In this document: positions 19,344 through 20,776 of the stretch, piece after piece
Numbering within the stretch: position 1 is the first letter of the stretch
Layout of the letters: every line of letters starts with the position of its first letter
Assembly: GCA_001563995.1 (NCBI GenBank)
Contig: LKMV01000007.1
Location: forward strand, 1 to 20,776
Direction of reading: 5' to 3'
Length of the DNA: 20,776 nucleotides
DNA from: Nanohaloarchaea archaeon PL-Br10_U2g16
GTDB taxonomy: Archaea; Nanohalarchaeota; Nanosalinia; Nanosalinales; Nanosalinaceae
Translations under genes and position numbers: made by a program
The notes under the pieces: generated by a model
Told to the model about the DNA's origin: nothing
Seen by the model: only the letters and a program-made list of their open reading frames with translations
The model's database searches: none

Positions 19344-20776
19344 ATGGAAAGAACTCACCGGTGTGGAGAGGTACGTGTAGAAGACTCTGGAGAAAAAGTT
19401 GAACTAATAGGATGGGTCCATAGGATAAGGGATCACGGAGGAAAAAGGTTTATCGATCTGAGGGATAGAGCAGGGATCGTCCAGACCGTACTAGGGGATG
19501 ATACTGATAAATTTGCAGAATCTGACGACTTTGGAAGGGAGTACCTGATCAAGGTCGAAGGAGAGGTCAGGGAAAGACCTGAAGACATGGTTAATGAAGA
19601 ACTAGATACCGGTGGGGTCGAGGTCGCTGTAGAAAGCTTTGAGCTTGTGAATGAGTCTGAGGTGCCGCCTTTCTCTCTAGACGAAGAGAAACAGGAAGGA
19701 ATCAGAGAAGAGCTGAGGATGGAGCACCGTTATCTGGATATGAGGAGACAGTCTGTATCTGATACTATACAGAAAAGACATCAGTTTACACAGGCATGTA
19801 GAGAGTATCTAAATAATAATGAATTCGTAGAGGTTGAGACACCAAACCTGACCAAGTCCTCGCCCGAAGGCGCTAGGGACTTTGTAGTACCTTCTAGGAA
19901 GGAGCCGGGTAACTTCTATGCTCTGCCTCAGTCTCCGCAACTGTTCAAGCAGCTTCTGATGGTGGGCGGTATGGAACGTTACTACCAGATGGCCCGGTGT
20001 TTCAGAGACGAGGACACAAGGAAAGACAGACAGCCGGAGTTCACACAGATCGATATAGAAGTATCATTTATGGGACAGGAAGATTTCCTCACAATGATGG
20101 AGGAAACAGTTTCCAGAGGTGCCGAAGAAGCGTTCGGCGTAGAGTTTGACACTCCTGTTGACAGAATAACACATCAAGAAGCGATGGACAAGTATGGAAC
20201 AGATAGACCTGACAGAAGATATGACATGATCCTAAATGAGTTCTCCTCCATGGTGGAGGACTCCGACTTCAACGTATTCTCCGACACAGTTTCCGAAGGC
20301 GGGGTTGTAAAAGGTTTCAAGCTGGAGGACAGTGCATCAGAGATCTCTAACAGAGGAATGGATGAGCTGGAAGAAGTTGTAACAGATGAAGGAGTAGGAG
20401 GTCTTGTATGGATCAAAGTAGAGGAAGACGGTTATAATTCTCCTGTAGGCAAGTTTATAGAAGATGAAAAGATCGACAGTATAAGAGAAGAGCTTGAGGC
20501 TGAAGCCGGCGACGTAATATTCATAGTCGCGGATGAGAGAAGAACAGCGAACCAAGCACTAGGAACATTGAGAAGACATCTGGCCGAGAAGTTTGGAATG
20601 ACGGATACTGATGAAAACGATATGTTATGGGTAGTAGACTTCCCTCTATTCGGTTATGAAGATGGGGAGTTCGACTACGAACACCATCCGTTCACAATGC
20701 CTAAAGACCAGGAAAAGATCGAAGAGCTGGACTTCGAAGAAGCTACAGAGGAAGAGCTACTTGAGATAACAGCCGA
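19344..20776 (+). CDS. aspS: Bacterial-type aspartyl-tRNA synthetase, 3' end outside window
   Basis: The frame is open from ATG 19344 to the window end (477 codons). Order: anticodon-binding OB fold (LIGWVHRIRDHGGKRFIDLR, residues 21-40), the start of the catalytic core with TKSSPEGARDFVVPSR (170-185) and FYALPQSPQLFKQLLM, class II motif 2 (RCFRDEDTRKDRQPEFTQID, 218-237), and a long insert (about 270-425) matching the GAD domain found in bacterial AspRS but not in archaeal/eukaryal AspRS. The core resumes at VVDFPLFGYED...HHPFTMP. Motif 3 lies beyond the window. His31 in RDHGG is, as I recall, the form seen in non-discriminating bacterial enzymes that also charge tRNA-Asn. It follows the MinD-like gene by 60 bases. 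The gene appears to have come from bacteria. Confidence 0.95.
   Translation, partial: MERTHRCGEVRVEDSGEKVELIGWVHRIRDHGGKRFIDLRDRAGIVQTVLGDDTDKFAESDDFGREYLIKVEGEVRERPEDMVNEELDTGGVEVAVESFELVNESEVPPFSLDEEKQEGIREELRMEHRYLDMRRQSVSDTIQKRHQFTQACREYLNNNEFVEVETPNLTKSSPEGARDFVVPSRKEPGNFYALPQSPQLFKQLLMVGGMERYYQMARCFRDEDTRKDRQPEFTQIDIEVSFMGQEDFLTMMEETVSRGAEEAFGVEFDTPVDRITHQEAMDKYGTDRPDRRYDMILNEFSSMVEDSDFNVFSDTVSEGGVVKGFKLEDSASEISNRGMDELEEVVTDEGVGGLVWIKVEEDGYNSPVGKFIEDEKIDSIREELEAEAGDVIFIVADERRTANQALGTLRRHLAEKFGMTDTDENDMLWVVDFPLFGYEDGEFDYEHHPFTMPKDQEKIEELDFEEATEEELLEITA

Overview
The window looks like a chromosomal segment of a halophilic DPANN archaeon, most likely a Nanohaloarchaeon. This is inferred from gene content and composition; no search was run. 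The evidence is: archaeal-only information genes (Nmd3, aIF1A, Rio1, a Dim2-like KH protein, both topoisomerase VI subunits); very Asp/Glu-rich proteins, the usual sign of a salt-in lifestyle; a moderate base composition unlike the GC-rich Halobacteria; short intergenic gaps; and TATA boxes about 25-30 nt before many start codons, implying leaderless mRNAs. A minority of genes carry Shine-Dalgarno (SD) motifs instead.

Region 1 (1-2630) holds small housekeeping and unknown genes on both strands: the end of a voltage-sensor-like membrane protein, a small Cys-rich protein, a DUF123 GIY-YIG-like protein, a DUF192 protein, an acidic unknown protein and Nmd3. Region 2 (2640-7830) is a conserved archaeal cluster for translation, ribosome maturation and DNA topology: aIF1A, a small membrane protein, Rio1 kinase, Dim2-like KH protein, Top6B and Top6A. 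Between the topoisomerase VI subunits lie four regularly spaced perfect hairpins inside an undescribed 44-codon reading frame. That frame has a strong SD of its own and stops directly against the top6A start.

Region 3 (7940-18450) is a block of exported proteins: a 1214-residue adhesin-like protein with two LamG modules, two small secreted proteins that share a domain with the adhesin C-terminus, a membrane-anchored protein with weak similarity to cell-wall-binding repeats, and a 986-residue Ig-like-repeat protein with one membrane anchor and a cytoplasmic tail. A candidate structured RNA of about 127 nt (11848-11974) sits between the adhesin and the first small secreted protein, either as a long 5' leader or as a free small RNA. 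Several promoters here overlap inverted repeats. Region 4 (18480-end) has a MinD-family ATPase with a C-terminal amphipathic helix and the start of a bacterial-type aspartyl-tRNA synthetase.

How the genes may work together: regions 1 and 2 are core cell machinery. Region 3 reads as a surface or attachment locus, and the MinD-like protein could position part of it; both statements are inference. The most novel-looking elements are the hairpin-coded small ORF between top6B and top6A, the structured leader RNA at 11848-11974, and the secreted domain present in three copies.
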